A DNA stretch of 64,000 bases. It comes from Bdellovibrionota bacterium. Its GTDB lineage: Bacteria; Bdellovibrionota_C; UBA2361; JAFLCA01. Positions 63,221 to 64,000 of the stretch are shown here, piece by piece; within the stretch, counting starts at the first letter, position 1, and every line of letters starts with the position of its first letter. The notes beneath the pieces were generated by a model that saw nothing but the letters and a program-made list of their open reading frames with translations, was not told the origin of the DNA and made no database searches. Made by a program: the position numbers and the translations under genes. The DNA is taken from the NCBI GenBank assembly GCA_030584005.1, contig CP129486.1:1981933-2045932 (forward strand), in the 5' to 3' direction.

Positions 63221-64000
63221 CTATGGGGAGACTCCCTTTAGAATCTTATTGATAGCCTTCAGAGTGGCCTTCTTGTTATTCGTAAAGCCATTAGCACTCC
63301 GCACGAGGAGTCTTGATGGCTTTTTGAGCGCCTTGCTCAGCTTCACTAGGTCAACATTGGCGGAGTTTACCGTGATTCCCCCACTTGCTGACGCGGCACT
63401 TATGCTGTTCACCATCGCCTTGATTCTATTTCGAAGCGATTTCTGCTCCTTGAACTTACGCAGAGAAAGCTGCCGTACCGTGCCTCGCAGAATCTCTAGC
63501 TCCGCCCTAAAGTCGGCGTTCCGTAAGCAATCGGCTACGCCATTGGTATTGGCATCAGTATCCGGCACCCCGCATCCACAGGCGCCAAACACAGATTTCG
63601 TAACGTCCGCCGGGCATTGGTCAATATCATCCGGCACCCCATCGCCATCTGCATCCACACTCACCTCAACCAGTGAGGTGCGGAAACTATCGCCTCGCAC
63701 CATATCCGGGGGGGAGAGCATGTGAACTGCCAATGCTGAGGTGCGACGGAGGGGGGAGTTTTTGCCCTCAATCGATATTCTTCCCACCGTTGGCGAACCC
63801 ATGGTTCCAACCATAAAGGAGAAACTGGCCATATTTACCGTCAGAACCGGGATGGTTAGCCCCGGAGTCGCTGGCTCCTCGATAAAGGGATTGGCCACGG
63901 TGTCCGGAAGTGGATCCTGGAACAGAACACCCCGAATCATGGCGATGCCTCCTGCCTCCTGCACATGCAGCCCCGCTTGACCAAAGGTGCAGGGTCCCAT
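63221..64000 (-). CDS. Large exported protein with thrombospondin-type-3-like calcium-binding repeat, C-terminal part
   Basis: Only the last 259 codons lie in the window; the frame is open to the edge. Residues near the middle read VDADGDGVPDDIDQCPAD, then GACGCGVPDTDANTNGVADC: Asp-rich calcium-binding TSP3 repeats followed by the CGCG motif frequent in surface proteins. The C-terminus is helical and Lys-rich (LRNRIKAMVNSISAASASG) and may be a recognition or sorting tail. Probably a secreted or cell-surface protein; the N-terminal domains decide its role and are not visible. Confidence 0.7.
   Translation of the reverse strand: MGPCTFGQAGLHVQEAGGIAMIRGVLFQDPLPDTVANPFIEEPATPGLTIPVLTVNMASFSFMVGTMGSPTVGRISIEGKNSPLRRTSALAVHMLSPPDMVRGDSFRTSLVEVSVDADGDGVPDDIDQCPADVTKSVFGACGCGVPDTDANTNGVADCLRNADFRAELEILRGTVRQLSLRKFKEQKSLRNRIKAMVNSISAASASGGITVNSANVDLVKLSKALKKPSRLLVRSANGFTNNKKATLKAINKILKGVSP

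Overview
This window is a chromosomal segment from a diderm (Gram-negative) bacterium. It carries LpxA, FabZ, LpxI, BamA, Skp, LolC/D, a Wza/Wzc-type capsule exporter, type IV minor pilins, and the order lysS-lolC-lolD-bamA-skp-fabZ-lpxA-lpxI, which I associate with deltaproteobacteria-like lineages. LpxI in place of LpxH and the moderately GC-rich sequence fit that view. I cannot place it more precisely from sequence alone.

Layout. 1-3.3 kb (minus): translation/cell-wall block rpsB-tsf-pyrH-frr-uppS, with apparent one-base deletions in frr (two) and tsf (one). 3.4-11.8 kb: parts of a branched-chain amino-acid ABC transporter (livG-like, livM, livH) separated by an exported FAD protein, membrane proteins and unknown genes. 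12-13.1 kb: a lone MoxR-like AAA+ ATPase. 13.3-27.9 kb (minus): a very long, tightly packed envelope operon, lysS-lolC-lolD-bamA-skp-fabZ-lpxA-lpxI, followed by a membrane-anchored helical protein, a single-copy SBP_5-like protein, the Wza exporter and a Wzc tyrosine kinase. 28-31.2 kb: an accessory patch with an alpha/beta hydrolase, 3-methyladenine glycosylase, a REP-associated tyrosine transposase, short palindromic repeats and a 71-bp tandem duplication. 31.1-40.4 kb (minus): cysD-cysNC-sbp-cysT-cysW-cysA, where CysA is fused to two universal-stress-protein domains, then an S9 peptidase. 40.6-48.6 kb (plus): a cluster with four alkaline-phosphatase-superfamily enzymes, a 70-aa protein, a DUF106-like membrane protein and a glycine-zipper lipoprotein. 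48.7-53.6 kb: ribD, an orphan 588-aa protein and two degenerate response-regulator receivers. 53.6-57.6 kb: the classical divergent tesA / ybbA-ybbP block. 57.8-61.5 kb: a minor-pilin operon, with pilW apparently frameshifted. 61.8-64 kb: small secreted/host-attachment proteins and a partial thrombospondin-type-3-like calcium-binding protein.

How the genes work together. The central theme is envelope construction: lipid A synthesis, outer-membrane protein insertion, lipoprotein sorting and polysaccharide export in one transcription unit. Nearby are sulfate uptake with activation to APS/PAPS, and a putative envelope phosphoester/sulfoester-modifying cluster. The least explained parts are the alkaline-phosphatase-superfamily cluster, the CysA-USP-USP fusion, the paired pseudo-receivers, and a dispersed hairpin repeat of which I found three good copies and one weak one.
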